Positions 34,881 through 45,149 of a stretch of DNA of 59,898 bases are shown piece by piece. Under the pieces are notes generated by a model. It saw only the letters and a list, made by a program, of their open reading frames with translations. It searched no databases and had not been told where the DNA came from. The number at the start of each line of letters is the position of its first letter. The first letter of the stretch is position 1. The DNA comes from Timaviella obliquedivisa GSE-PSE-MK23-08B (GTDB taxonomy: Bacteria > Cyanobacteriota > Cyanobacteriia > Elainellales > Elainellaceae): positions 1 to 59,898 of the forward strand of contig JAHHII010000020.1 of the NCBI GenBank assembly GCA_019358855.1, given 5' to 3'. The position numbers were made by a program, and so were the translations under genes.

Positions 34881-35518
34881 CCCTCGCCCCTGACTAACGC
34901 TACGAGCCGCTTTGCCCGTTGCGTTACGGCTTGCCAGTCGCCCCGTGCGATCGCTTCTTGAGGAAACAATTGACCCGACACCCCTACAGCGATCGCCCCA
35001 GCCTCTAAAAATGTCCTGGCATTTTCTAGCGTCACTCCGCCTGTCGGAATCATGGGAATATTTGCCAATGGTGCACAGATGTGGCGAATATAATCTGCAC
35101 CGCCCACTGACTGAATTGGAAAAATCTTGATACAGGTTGCACCTGCTTGCCATGCCGTGACAATTTCAGTTGGCGATAGCGCTCCTGGAACAATCGGCAC
35201 TTGCAAATCGACAGCAGCCCGAATTAAATCTACATTGGCGTGGGGCGTAAAAAGAAACTGTGCTCCTGCCGCGATCGCCTTCTCCATGTCTATCCGAGTC
35301 AACAGCGTACCCGCTCCAATCATACAATGGGGCAGATGAGCACGAAGATGTTGAATCAGTTGGGCTGGGCGATCGCTATTCCACGTAATCTCAATCAGTT
35401 CCATGCCACCCTCAGCCGCCGCTTTTGCTAGGTGAAGGCCCAGGTCGTACTGAGCCACCCGAATGACGGCGATCGCTCGTTGTTGTTGGACTTGAGAGAG
35501 CCACAAAAGACTAGACAT
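34877..35518 (-). CDS. eda: 2-keto-3-deoxy-6-phosphogluconate aldolase
   Basis: About 213 residues of a class I KDPG/KHG aldolase, splitting KDPG into pyruvate and glyceraldehyde-3-phosphate (Entner-Doudoroff pathway). Active-site landmarks are GMELIEITWNSD (Glu), GAGTLLT, and the Schiff-base Lys in CIKIFPIQSVGG, with PTGGV late. The frame reaches 35569, but the first 17 residues lie outside the family; Met at 35518 (MSSLLWLSQVQQQR) is preferred. No other Entner-Doudoroff gene is adjacent; gnd at 43 kb serves the oxidative pentose pathway. Confidence 0.9.
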   Translation of the reverse strand: MSSLLWLSQVQQQRAIAVIRVAQYDLGLHLAKAAAEGGMELIEITWNSDRPAQLIQHLRAHLPHCMIGAGTLLTRIDMEKAIAAGAQFLFTPHANVDLIRAAVDLQVPIVPGALSPTEIVTAWQAGATCIKIFPIQSVGGADYIRHICAPLANIPMIPTGGVTLENARTFLEAGAIAVGVSGQLFPQEAIARGDWQAVTQRAKRLVALVRGEG

Positions 35519-35758
35519 AAGCAGAGAAACCCAAAGAATTTGCTGAAACTTTTCTGAGCGACGGTGCACAGATCGTTGAAAACTGTGGGCACAATCGAAC
35601 GTGTTTTGACAGCTTCAGACTTCACACTTCTTCGTGAGTCGGGTATGAAAAGTACGTTTATCTGTAAACTTTGTACCTCTCTTCAGACAGATTCGATATC
35701 GTTATCAGGGTACATGTTATGACCTCTCCGTTCCCTTCATCCCCTTTATCTGAATCTA

Positions 35759-37321
35759 ATGAATCCATCACGTTCGCCTGATGTAGCTCTTTATGAACTT
35801 GCAACTAGCCTCGAACCCACTCCCCAGACTTTACAAATTAGCCCCACAACTTTTAAATCTTTAGTGGGAATTGTTTTAGATCTGTTGCTGGAGCACAACA
35901 TTGCAGCTACAATTTGGCTGAAATTGCCTAAAGGAGAAGTTTGGCAGTCAGAAATAGAGCGATTTTGCCAATCAGCGATCGCTCCCCATACGGTCTACAG
36001 CTTGCATACCTACCAAGAGCGAGTCAAAACCAACACCCACGTCCCACCCGCTGCAAGCCGCCTATCTGCCGATTGGAATGGCTTAGACACTCTTGACTTA
36101 AACACGGGCACTCCAGTTGCTATTTTAGAGGAAACCTCTCAAGTCTACAATCTTCCTCTGGCAGCCGAAAGTCAGCTTAAACGCGAATATTTCATCACAG
36201 TTGTCTCTAACGAATTCTGCGGTTCAATATTAGCGCATCGCCCCCGTTCACTTCGTCCGCGTGCAGAAGGTAATGGGATGGATCTACCTGACCCGAAGCT
36301 AGGCACAGACGACTCTCTAGAGCAAAAGCATCCTCTGTTTGGAATGCTTTCCTTCGACCCGGCAATTGTGCAAATGGCGATCGAGGGCATTAATCAAGCC
36401 ATTCGGTATGGGCAACCTGCAAGCCGATCTGATGCCGAAATCAAAGACCTTTTAGTCGGTTGGGAGCAGCTTCTTGCCCGAGGCGTTAAACCCACACTCA
36501 ACCCCAAAATGGTGAGCAACCTGCTGGCTAAACAAGTGCAGCGACAGGAAGAAATTTGGCGGAGCGGGGCAGCGCAACGGAGACAGGCAGACTCAGCATT
36601 AGTATTACGTCAAGCGAACGAAGACTTGCTTAAAACGCTGCAACAGAAAGATGAGTTCATTAAAAACTTAGGTCAAGAGTTACGAACGCCGCTGACCACG
36701 ATGAAAACTGCCCTTTCCTTATTGAACTCGCCGACCCTTAAGCCCCAACAGCGACAACGGTATATGGAAATGTTGAGCAGAGAGTGCGATCGCCAAGGTT
36801 CTCTCATTGCCGGGGTTTTAGACCTGGTACAAATTGAAAGCTCTCCTGACTCTGCGCCTATGGAGTCTCTTCGCCTCAGCGAAATTATCCCTGGCGTTGT
36901 CAGCACCTATCAACCCCTTGCGCAAGAGAAGGGCATCATGCTGGCATACACGATCCCTGAAGATCTACCGCCAATCTCTTGCTTTAGCCAAGGACTCAAG
37001 CAAATTGCAATTAACCTATTGCACAACAGCATTAAGTTCACGGCTAGTGGAGGACAAGTTTGGGTGAGAGCCAAACAGCAGGGCGACACCATTCAACTAG
37101 AGTTCCGCGATACAGGCATTGGCATTGTGGCAACAGAAGTCCCGAAGGTTTTCGATCGCTTCTACCGCATCCGCCAAGGAGGAGACGATGGTAACGGGGT
37201 AGGATTAGGGTTGGCGATCGTGCAGCAGTTGCTGGTTCGCTGTGGCGGATCAATCTCGGTGAGAAGTAAGTTAGGTGAAGGATCGGCATTTTGCGTCACG
37301 TTGCCCATTGAGCGATCGTAG
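35759..37321 (+). CDS. DICT-domain sensor histidine kinase with altered H-box
   Basis: A 520-residue protein. Residues ~1-160 match the DICT sensory domain (TFKSLVGIVLDLLLEHNIAATIWLKL). A coiled segment precedes a HisKA-like helix pair: EFIKNLGQELRTPLTTMK, where Gln306 (codon CAA) replaces the phospho-accepting His. The ATP-binding domain is intact: N-box NLLHNSIKFT, G1 DTGIGI, F-box VFDRFYRI, G2 GVGLGLAIVQQ. It has no membrane helix. It could bind ATP without autophosphorylating on the usual site, acting as a partner or regulator of another kinase. Confidence 0.85.
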   Translation: MNPSRSPDVALYELATSLEPTPQTLQISPTTFKSLVGIVLDLLLEHNIAATIWLKLPKGEVWQSEIERFCQSAIAPHTVYSLHTYQERVKTNTHVPPAASRLSADWNGLDTLDLNTGTPVAILEETSQVYNLPLAAESQLKREYFITVVSNEFCGSILAHRPRSLRPRAEGNGMDLPDPKLGTDDSLEQKHPLFGMLSFDPAIVQMAIEGINQAIRYGQPASRSDAEIKDLLVGWEQLLARGVKPTLNPKMVSNLLAKQVQRQEEIWRSGAAQRRQADSALVLRQANEDLLKTLQQKDEFIKNLGQELRTPLTTMKTALSLLNSPTLKPQQRQRYMEMLSRECDRQGSLIAGVLDLVQIESSPDSAPMESLRLSEIIPGVVSTYQPLAQEKGIMLAYTIPEDLPPISCFSQGLKQIAINLLHNSIKFTASGGQVWVRAKQQGDTIQLEFRDTGIGIVATEVPKVFDRFYRIRQGGDDGNGVGLGLAIVQQLLVRCGGSISVRSKLGEGSAFCVTLPIERS

Positions 37322-37353
37322 AGACAACTCAAGTTAAGACAGCAATGCCCATC

Positions 37354-38691
<1,338 letters not shown>

Positions 38692-38746
38692 TCAGAATAA
38701 CCTGAGTCTGGGAAGATTTACCCAGAAAAGTCTAAGGATTTTCAGG

Positions 38747-39517
38747 CTAATTCTGGCGATGGACTAGCGTTGCACTTCCCTGCGCTGTGGCTAGCACCAC
38801 TACCTCACTTAAGTTGACATGGGCTGGACGAGTTGCACAAAACACCACAATTTCAGCGATATCCTCAGGCGTTAGCGGCGTAACGCCCTGATAAACCTGT
38901 TTAGCGCGATCGCTGTCGCCTTGAAATCTTACCTGGCTAAACTCAGTTTCGACCATGCCCGGATCGACGGAAGTAACACGCACGGACGTACCGAGTAGAT
39001 CCATCTTCAGACCTTCGGACAAGACGCGAACAGCAGCTTTTGTAGCGCAGTAAACATTCCCATTAGGATAAGTCTGGTGTCCGGCGATTGAGCCAATGTT
39101 AATGACGTGTCCTTGAGATCGGCTAACCATACCCGGAACCAGCGATCGCGTCATGTACAGCAACCCTTTAACGTTCGTATCAATCATTTCTTCCCAATCT
39201 TGCACACTGCCTTCGTGAAGCTTGTCTAAGCCTCGGCTCAAGCCTGCGTTGTTCACCAAAATATCGACCGCCGACCAGGCAGCAGGGAGAGCAGCAAGGA
39301 TTGATTCAACTTGAGCGCGATCGCGCACGTCCAGTTGCAGCAGGTAGGTTTGACAGCCCGATTTTGCCAGATCCTCAGCCAGTTTTTCTAAGCGATCGAG
39401 CCGTCGTGCTGCCAAAATCAGCTTGGCACCTGCGTGGGCAAATGCTTGGGCGCAGGCTGCTCCAATGCCGCTGCTGGCTCCAGTGATGAGAACGATTTGG
39501 TTTTGGATCGAAGCCAT
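38747..39517 (-). CDS. Short-chain dehydrogenase/reductase (YdfG-like)
   Basis: A 256-residue classical SDR. Cofactor motif LITGASSGIGAACA, LAARRLDRLEKL (Arg at the end of beta-2 favours NADP), NNAG motif, SIAG, and the catalytic YCATKAAV. Closest in pattern to the serine/3-hydroxy-acid dehydrogenase YdfG group. The substrate cannot be fixed from sequence. It follows serS on the same strand with a 115-bp gap. Confidence 0.87.
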   Translation of the reverse strand: MASIQNQIVLITGASSGIGAACAQAFAHAGAKLILAARRLDRLEKLAEDLAKSGCQTYLLQLDVRDRAQVESILAALPAAWSAVDILVNNAGLSRGLDKLHEGSVQDWEEMIDTNVKGLLYMTRSLVPGMVSRSQGHVINIGSIAGHQTYPNGNVYCATKAAVRVLSEGLKMDLLGTSVRVTSVDPGMVETEFSQVRFQGDSDRAKQVYQGVTPLTPEDIAEIVVFCATRPAHVNLSEVVVLATAQGSATLVHRQN

Positions 39518-39587
39518 GATTGCAGTACCGTAATTTTTTGTGGTGTTTGCCCCCGTGAAAGCTTCTAGTAAAAACTTTCAGCGGAAA

Positions 39588-41147
39588 CTAATTCTCTTTT
39601 GTTTGTTTCCAATCTTCCATTGCCCCCATCACGAAACTTGCCGCTGGATGGTTAAGAAACTGCTCTAATGCAGCCGTACCACCTGCTTGGATGGCGCTTA
39701 GAACACGCTGCATTAAAGTAGGATTGTTTTCGATTTGGGCGATCGCTTCAGCAGCCAACTGCATTTTGCCTGTTGTGGTATTGGTTGGATAGGTTTTGGA
39801 AAGTTGGTCTAGAAGTTTTTGAATCTCAGCGGCGGCTTCTACGAGAGTTTGGCGTTGTTCTAGAGAATAGATAACTTGGTTGCCCTCAACATTGCCAGCA
39901 ACAGCAGTAACGGGAGCATTGAAATGTTGAGTAACTTTTGAAGTTTCTTTGTCTGCCATTGTTTCTACAATCCGTTCTAAATTTGTATTGCTTTGACGTA
40001 AAAATCTCACTTCGTCTTTGTACTCTGCGACTCGTTCTCCTAGTAATTTAAGATCTTTCTCATACAACTCTTTCGCCTGACTCTCGATCGCTGCCTTATC
40101 CAATTGAGGTGCGACCTCTAAGCGAATGACAAAGGCTCCACCGCTTTTCTTCTCGATCGCCTGGATAGCTATGTTTTCATCGCCGTACCGCGATCGTAAC
40201 TCTTGAAATGATTGAAAAAATGCTTTCCAGTCAATACCGTCGGCAAAAATGAGATCAACAGTTTCGAGGGCTTTGCGGTATAAAGTGGTAAACTCACCAG
40301 GAATATAGGTTCCATATAGGGGACGACGATCGTGAAAATGAAACCTCTGACTTTGTTCAGACCATTCAGCTTTGCAAAAAATAAAATCACATATTGCATT
40401 GTCTAATTGGGTGGACACATTGATATTCCAATCTTGTAGACAACTCCCAGAGAAAACTGCCTCTGTGAAATTAGTAGATAACGCTTGGCAAACGGAAAGA
40501 TTAGCACCGCTAAGATTTGCTTTCGTACAGTCAGATCCAACAAGGTAGGTTCCTCTAAGTAAAGCTCCACTCAGATCCGCCCCCCAAAGAATGGCTTCAT
40601 TGAGAATTGCGTCGTTAAGAATGACACCAACCAACTTTGCCGATTTTAGGTTTGCTCCACGTAGATTGGAACGTCTGAGATTTGTGCCGTCAAGAACTGC
40701 TTGCGAGAGTTGTGCATAGCTAAGATCAGCATCAGAAAGATAGCTCATGGGGAGGTAAGCATGGGTGAGATAAGCCCTCCTGAGATTTACTCCAAAAAGA
40801 TTGGTTTTTAAGAGTTTGGCTTGAACAAGGACAGCACGACCGAAGTCTGCTTTAGTAAAATCAGCCTCTGTCAAGTTAGCCCCAAAGAGAGTTGCACTAT
40901 TAAAATTACTGTTGAAAGAATTAGTTTGACTTAAGTCTGCTTTGAATAGATGTGCCCCAGCAAAGTTAGTCCTAGTGAGATTAGCTCTACTCAAATTAAT
41001 TTCACTCAAGTCAATCTTATCCAGCTTCGCTTCGCTCAGGTCAGGTAGGATATCCAGATTGCTCTCCCTCCAACGATTCCAGCTATCAACGCCTCTCCTC
41101 AACTCCACCAAATGTTCTTCGATCGCCACGCAATCTCCTTCCTTCAA
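39588..41147 (-). CDS. Pentapeptide-repeat protein with coiled-coil and C-terminal module
   Basis: A 519-residue soluble protein. Residues ~6-35 (HLVELRRGVDSWNRWRESNLDILPDLS) are the leader common to cyanobacterial pentapeptide proteins; ~35-220 are A(D/N)LXX repeats. Residues ~285-345 form an alpha/beta segment (FFQSFQELRSRYGDENIAIQ...FVIRLEV) resembling small adaptor domains. A coiled coil follows (~345-385), then a ~110-residue tail (VTAVAGNVEGNQVIY...GTAALEQFLNHP) that recurs, from memory, at the ends of many cyanobacterial repeat, NTPase and effector-like proteins. Function unknown; a scaffold or conflict-system role is speculative. Confidence 0.8.
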   Translation of the reverse strand: MKEGDCVAIEEHLVELRRGVDSWNRWRESNLDILPDLSEAKLDKIDLSEINLSRANLTRTNFAGAHLFKADLSQTNSFNSNFNSATLFGANLTEADFTKADFGRAVLVQAKLLKTNLFGVNLRRAYLTHAYLPMSYLSDADLSYAQLSQAVLDGTNLRRSNLRGANLKSAKLVGVILNDAILNEAILWGADLSGALLRGTYLVGSDCTKANLSGANLSVCQALSTNFTEAVFSGSCLQDWNINVSTQLDNAICDFIFCKAEWSEQSQRFHFHDRRPLYGTYIPGEFTTLYRKALETVDLIFADGIDWKAFFQSFQELRSRYGDENIAIQAIEKKSGGAFVIRLEVAPQLDKAAIESQAKELYEKDLKLLGERVAEYKDEVRFLRQSNTNLERIVETMADKETSKVTQHFNAPVTAVAGNVEGNQVIYSLEQRQTLVEAAAEIQKLLDQLSKTYPTNTTTGKMQLAAEAIAQIENNPTLMQRVLSAIQAGGTAALEQFLNHPAASFVMGAMEDWKQTKEN

Positions 41148-41173
41148 TTATCCAGTCGCCTAAGACAACTCAA

Positions 41174-41494
41174 TTAACCCACTTTCCGCTGCTGCAAAAA
41201 TTCAGCAAAGTCTCGAACTTCTGCTAACAACTCGTCAGGTAAAACGTTGAGAATTGCTAAAACCTGCGCTTGAATCATCTCTCGTTCGGGTTGAATATCC
41301 GATCGCTCCAGCGTCAGAACCGCGATCGTTTCGCCTGTTTCTTGCACAAATTCCACTTCAAAGCCCTGCCCATCACCATAACAATGAACCACAGCCCCTC
41401 TGCTCCCTTTGAGCAATTGAGGCTCCTGCACATCGCGGGTTAACGTCACCATGTCTAATTCTCTAATCACCTTTACCTTCTTCTGATTGAACAA
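41174..41494 (-). CDS. DUF4926 protein with DUF2281-like tail
   Basis: A 106-residue protein. Residues ~13-70 match DUF4926 (LDMVTLTRDVQEPQLLKGSRGAVVHCYGDGQGFEVEFV...LTLERSDIQ), a small beta-rich domain often encoded in toxin-antitoxin-like pairs. Residues ~78-105 (VLAILNVLPDELLAEVRDFAEFLQQRK) look like the DUF2281 helix seen in antitoxin-type proteins. No toxin gene is adjacent. Start could be the later Met at 41452. Lies between recQ and the pentapeptide gene on the same strand. Confidence 0.72.
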   Translation of the reverse strand: MFNQKKVKVIRELDMVTLTRDVQEPQLLKGSRGAVVHCYGDGQGFEVEFVQETGETIAVLTLERSDIQPEREMIQAQVLAILNVLPDELLAEVRDFAEFLQQRKVG

Positions 41495-41529
41495 AAATAT
41501 AGCCGAGCTATCCCAACCTCCAAATCCCC

Positions 41530-42987
41530 CTATCTCCTAGCCAAACACCGATCGCAATGTCCACATCCTTTACCGTTGCCCAACGCCTTGGCTTCCAGAG
41601 CAAACCCAAATACTTCTAGTAAAAACTTCCAGCGGCAATCCCGCGCTTTAAGATACCAATCCATCGACTGAGCCGCTTTTAGAGGATTAGAAGTGATTTT
41701 AGCGATCGCGCCACTCAGTTTGTACTGAAACGGAGTCAGCCATTCTAACTGTCCAACACCATGCAGCAACGCCAACGCTACTGCACCATCTTTAAACTGC
41801 CGCGCCACCGCAGTTGCATCGCCTTCAGCCGGAATTTTCTTCAGCAACCCTTGTGCCGTCTGGATTTGCTTGCGACCCTGACCGAGAAAAAACTTTTGAC
41901 GCTGCTGATCTTCAGGGTCAAGCCATCCGGTTGGCTCACTCACTAGCGTCAGTGCCTCCGCCGATCGCCCATCCCGCCCGGCTCTGCCCACCTCCTGCAC
42001 ATATTCCGAAAGCAGAATTGGCGCATGGAAATGAACCACCCATCTAACGTTGGGCTTGTTGATGCCCATGCCAAATGCCGAGGTACAAACCACAAACTGA
42101 AGGGTGCCGTCTAGCCATGCAGTTTCCATGGGGCGGCGTTCAGAAGGACTCAAGCCGCCATGATACGCCGCTGTTTTGCAGCCTTGGGCTTGCAGCCAGC
42201 TAGCAAGCACTTCACCATCTTTGCGGGTGCGAACGTAGACGAGTCCTGACTGTTGGGATCTTGCCTGAATGAATTTCAACAACTTTTGGCGACGATCGCG
42301 CGAACTCCAAGCAATTTTCACTACCAGGTGAAGATTTGAGCGGTAAGGGCTTTGGCGAAACCGTTGGGGGTTTTCAAGCTGAAGAACTTGTTGAATGGTT
42401 TGTTGCGCAGCCGGATCGGCAGTAGCGGTGAAGGCAGCGATCGCCATCTTAGTTCCGGGCGGCTTGGTTTTTAGCAGCGCTGGACGCACCGCTCCGAGGC
42501 GGCGATAGGCTGGACGAAAAGTTTCTCCCCACTGTACCAGGCAGTGAGCTTCATCTAAAATTAGACCGTTGATGACTAGCCCAGGCTGACAAAGCTTTTC
42601 CCAAACTGGAGGACTGAGAAGGGTTTCAGGCGAAAGATACAGCAGGCGGAGACGACTTAAATTCTGAAGAGTCCGGAAGCGATCGTTTTTCGATATTTCA
42701 CTGTGGAGTAAGGCGGCTGGCAGATGGCGATCGCATAACTCCTGCACCTGGTTTTCCATTAAGGCAACTAAGGGCGACACCACCAGAGTTAACCCTTCAG
42801 ACAAAAGGGCTGGCAGTTGAAAACAAACCGACTTCCCGCCGCCTGTCGGCATCACCACTAAGGCATCTTGCGGGTTCAGCAAACATTGAACAATTTCGCC
42901 TTGGGGATAGCGGAAACTAGAATAGCCCCAGATTTTTTGAAATGCAGCCTGGACAGACTGCCAGTTGTTTCGATCGTGTGAATGCAT
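41530..42987 (-). CDS. recQ: ATP-dependent DNA helicase RecQ
   Basis: A 485-residue 3'-5' DNA helicase. Walker A VVMPTGGGKSVCFQLPAL, DExH box ILDEAHCLVQWGETFRPAYR, AFTATADP, and motif VI YVQEVGRAGRDGRS are all present. A zinc-binding tail (GKGCGHCDRCL) is kept, but the winged-helix and HRDC domains of full-length RecQ (~600-700 residues) are missing, giving a short cyanobacterial type. Roles in recombination and fork repair are family knowledge. Confidence 0.92.
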   Translation of the reverse strand: MHSHDRNNWQSVQAAFQKIWGYSSFRYPQGEIVQCLLNPQDALVVMPTGGGKSVCFQLPALLSEGLTLVVSPLVALMENQVQELCDRHLPAALLHSEISKNDRFRTLQNLSRLRLLYLSPETLLSPPVWEKLCQPGLVINGLILDEAHCLVQWGETFRPAYRRLGAVRPALLKTKPPGTKMAIAAFTATADPAAQQTIQQVLQLENPQRFRQSPYRSNLHLVVKIAWSSRDRRQKLLKFIQARSQQSGLVYVRTRKDGEVLASWLQAQGCKTAAYHGGLSPSERRPMETAWLDGTLQFVVCTSAFGMGINKPNVRWVVHFHAPILLSEYVQEVGRAGRDGRSAEALTLVSEPTGWLDPEDQQRQKFFLGQGRKQIQTAQGLLKKIPAEGDATAVARQFKDGAVALALLHGVGQLEWLTPFQYKLSGAIAKITSNPLKAAQSMDWYLKARDCRWKFLLEVFGFALEAKALGNGKGCGHCDRCLARR

Positions 42988-43082
42988 CGTGGACAGAGCA
43001 TAGCGTTATTCAACATTCGACAGCATAGCGGATTGTCTAGTCCAATCGAGACATCCAGCCCAATCGAGACATTCTTCAGACA

Positions 43083-43124
43083 ATAAAAGATCCCCGGCTC
43101 TTTGGAAAAACCAGGGATCTTTCA
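43083..43124 (-). terminator. Intrinsic terminator of gnd
   Basis: AAAGATCCC and GGGATCTTT pair around an interrupted CGG/CCA stem; on the minus strand the stem is followed by TTTTATTG. Lies 27 bp after the gnd stop. Confidence 0.75.
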
Positions 43125-43150
43125 TGGTCTGAAGCGCTATCGACAGAAGA

Positions 43151-44557
43151 CTAGAACCATTCTGCGTGGAAAGTTCCAGGCTTATCGGTGCGCTCAAAGG
43201 TATGAGCACCAAAGTAGTCGCGCTGAGCTTGGGTGAGGTTTTGGGGAAGGCGATCGCGTCGATAGCTATCAAAGTAGTCGAGCGAGGCACTGAACGCAGG
43301 CACAGGTATGCCCAACTTTGCCGATACTGACAACACTTCTCGCCAAGACCCTTGCCGATCCAAAATCGTCTGTTTAAATTCTGGAGCTAGCAGCAAGTTA
43401 GGAAGATTAGGATCTTCTTTGTAGGCATCCTTAATTTTGTTCAGGAAACCTGCACGAATGATGCAGCCCCCCTTCCAAATACGCGCAATTTCGCTGAGGT
43501 TCAGCCCATAGCCAAACTCTTTAGATGCTGTGCCCATCAACGCCATCCCCTGGGCATAGGAACAGATTTTAGAGCAGTACAGCGCATCTCGAATCATCGT
43601 AATGAATGCCTTAGAATCGCCGTCATACTTGCCAGTCGGGCCTGTCAACTGCTGAGATGCCGCTACCCGCTCCTGCTTAATAGAAGACATAATCCTGGCA
43701 TTCACTGCTGCAATGATGGTCGGAATGCTCACGCCTAATTCCAGTGCCGTCATGATCGTCCAGCGTCCGGTGCCTTTTTGTCCGGCAGCATCCATAATCG
43801 ACTCGACCAAGGGCTGACCAGTCTCTTCGTCCATTTTGGTGAAGATATTGGCAGTAATTTCAATGAGGAAGGAATTTAGCTCGTCGGTCAGGTTCCATTC
43901 AGAGAAAACTTCGTGGAGTTGTTCGCCGTTTAAACCTAGCGTGTTTTTAAGTAGGTCATAAGCTTCGGCAATCAACTGCATGTCGCCGTATTCGATGCCA
44001 TTGTGAACCATTTTGACGTAGTGTCCGGCACCGCTGGGTCCAATGTAGGTCACGCAAGGGCCGTCATCCACTTGTGCCGCAATTTTGGTAACAATTGGCT
44101 CAATCTCTGTGTACGCCGCTTGGGTGCCACCAGGCATCATGCTGGGCCCATTCAGTGCGCCTTCTTCGCCGCCGCTAACGCCCATACCAATAAAGCGCAA
44201 GCCTGAAGATTCAAGTGCTGCAACGCGGCGATCGGTGTCTGTGTACAACGAGTTACCGCCATCAATAATCATGTCACCTTCTTCCAAAAAAGGCGTGAGC
44301 TGTCCAATGGTGGCATCAACAGGGGCACCTGCCTTGACCATGATCATGATTTTGCGAGGGCGATCGAGAGACTTGACAAATTCTTCAATGGAATAAGTCG
44401 GGTTAATCTGCTTGCCTTGTCCGCGCTGCGCCATAAACTCGTCAGTTTTTGCCGACGTGCGGTTAAAAACGGATAACGGGAAGCCGTTGCGCTCAATGTT
44501 GAGTACGAGGTTTTCACCCATTACAGCTAGACCAATTAGACCAAAACTTTGTGACAT
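43151..44557 (-). CDS. gnd: 6-phosphogluconate dehydrogenase, decarboxylating
   Basis: A ~468-residue enzyme oxidising 6-phosphogluconate to ribulose-5-phosphate with NADP in the oxidative pentose phosphate pathway, the main night-time NADPH source in cyanobacteria. GLIGLAVMGENLVLNI (Rossmann), IIDGGNSLYTDTDRR, GVSGGEEGALNGPSMMPGG, and the catalytic KMVHNGIEYGDMQLI are seen. The frame reaches 44587, but homology starts at MSQSFGLIGLA (ATG 44557). Confidence 0.96.
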   Translation of the reverse strand: MSQSFGLIGLAVMGENLVLNIERNGFPLSVFNRTSAKTDEFMAQRGQGKQINPTYSIEEFVKSLDRPRKIMIMVKAGAPVDATIGQLTPFLEEGDMIIDGGNSLYTDTDRRVAALESSGLRFIGMGVSGGEEGALNGPSMMPGGTQAAYTEIEPIVTKIAAQVDDGPCVTYIGPSGAGHYVKMVHNGIEYGDMQLIAEAYDLLKNTLGLNGEQLHEVFSEWNLTDELNSFLIEITANIFTKMDEETGQPLVESIMDAAGQKGTGRWTIMTALELGVSIPTIIAAVNARIMSSIKQERVAASQQLTGPTGKYDGDSKAFITMIRDALYCSKICSYAQGMALMGTASKEFGYGLNLSEIARIWKGGCIIRAGFLNKIKDAYKEDPNLPNLLLAPEFKQTILDRQGSWREVLSVSAKLGIPVPAFSASLDYFDSYRRDRLPQNLTQAQRDYFGAHTFERTDKPGTFHAEWF

Positions 44558-44846
44558 AGGGCTTATCTCTCTGCTTATGAGGGTCAATTTAATTCCAGTA
44601 AAGCAATTAAACTTTGGCGTTATCCCCTACAGAGTAGTCAATGGTTGTGGAATAGCGGGCTAGCTGAAAGGTTTTCTTTATCTGATAGGTGTTGTGGATC
44701 GCATTCTGATTGGTAAATGCTATCTAGGCTACAAATTCTACTCCTTGACCCAGCTAGAAACAGCACCGCTGATGTTCCTGGCTTTTTGAAGAAAGTAGGA
44801 TCACGCAAGGCAGTAAAATGCTTCTGTAAATTCTGAAGGAAATTTG

Positions 44847-45149
44847 ATGTCTACTGAACCTAATCTCTCATCCAGCACCACCGGAGCCGATGCCATTGAT
44901 GTGGCGATCGCTCAGGGCATAGACTTTGATGGCTCTGCCATTCCCCCCGCCAAGCTTGATCTTTATACTCAGGTCATGGGACTAGAGGCAGGTCGGCAGC
45001 GCAGCGGTGTCAGTAATACGATGCGATCGCGGATTGTTAGAATCGGCGCTAAACACATAGCTCAAGCCGAACTCAACCAAATGCTCATCAATGCAGACTT
45101 TGCGCCCCTTAAAGAAAAAGAAGTTGCATTTTACTATGGCGGTCAGTAG
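44847..45149 (+). CDS. Small conserved-looking protein, unknown function
   Basis: About 100 residues, soluble. The first 18 residues are Ser/Thr-rich and variable; the rest (GIDFDGSAIPPAKLDLYTQVMGLEAGRQ, MRSRIVRIGAKHIAQAELNQML, LKEKEVAFYYGG) is dense and looks conserved. The ATG at 44847 follows GAAGGAAA, a good ribosome binding site. No catalytic motif or membrane segment. I do not recognise the family. It stands alone, divergent from gnd. Confidence 0.7.
   Translation: MSTEPNLSSSTTGADAIDVAIAQGIDFDGSAIPPAKLDLYTQVMGLEAGRQRSGVSNTMRSRIVRIGAKHIAQAELNQMLINADFAPLKEKEVAFYYGGQ

Noticed and set aside
35719-35781. 20-codon frame overlapping the histidine-kinase start
   Set aside because: A possible upstream frame with translational coupling, but its Ser/Pro-rich product and lack of a ribosome binding site give no support beyond chance.
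43006-43290. 94-residue minus-strand frame at the end of gnd
   Set aside because: Overlaps the gnd 3' end and its terminator in another frame; a shadow.
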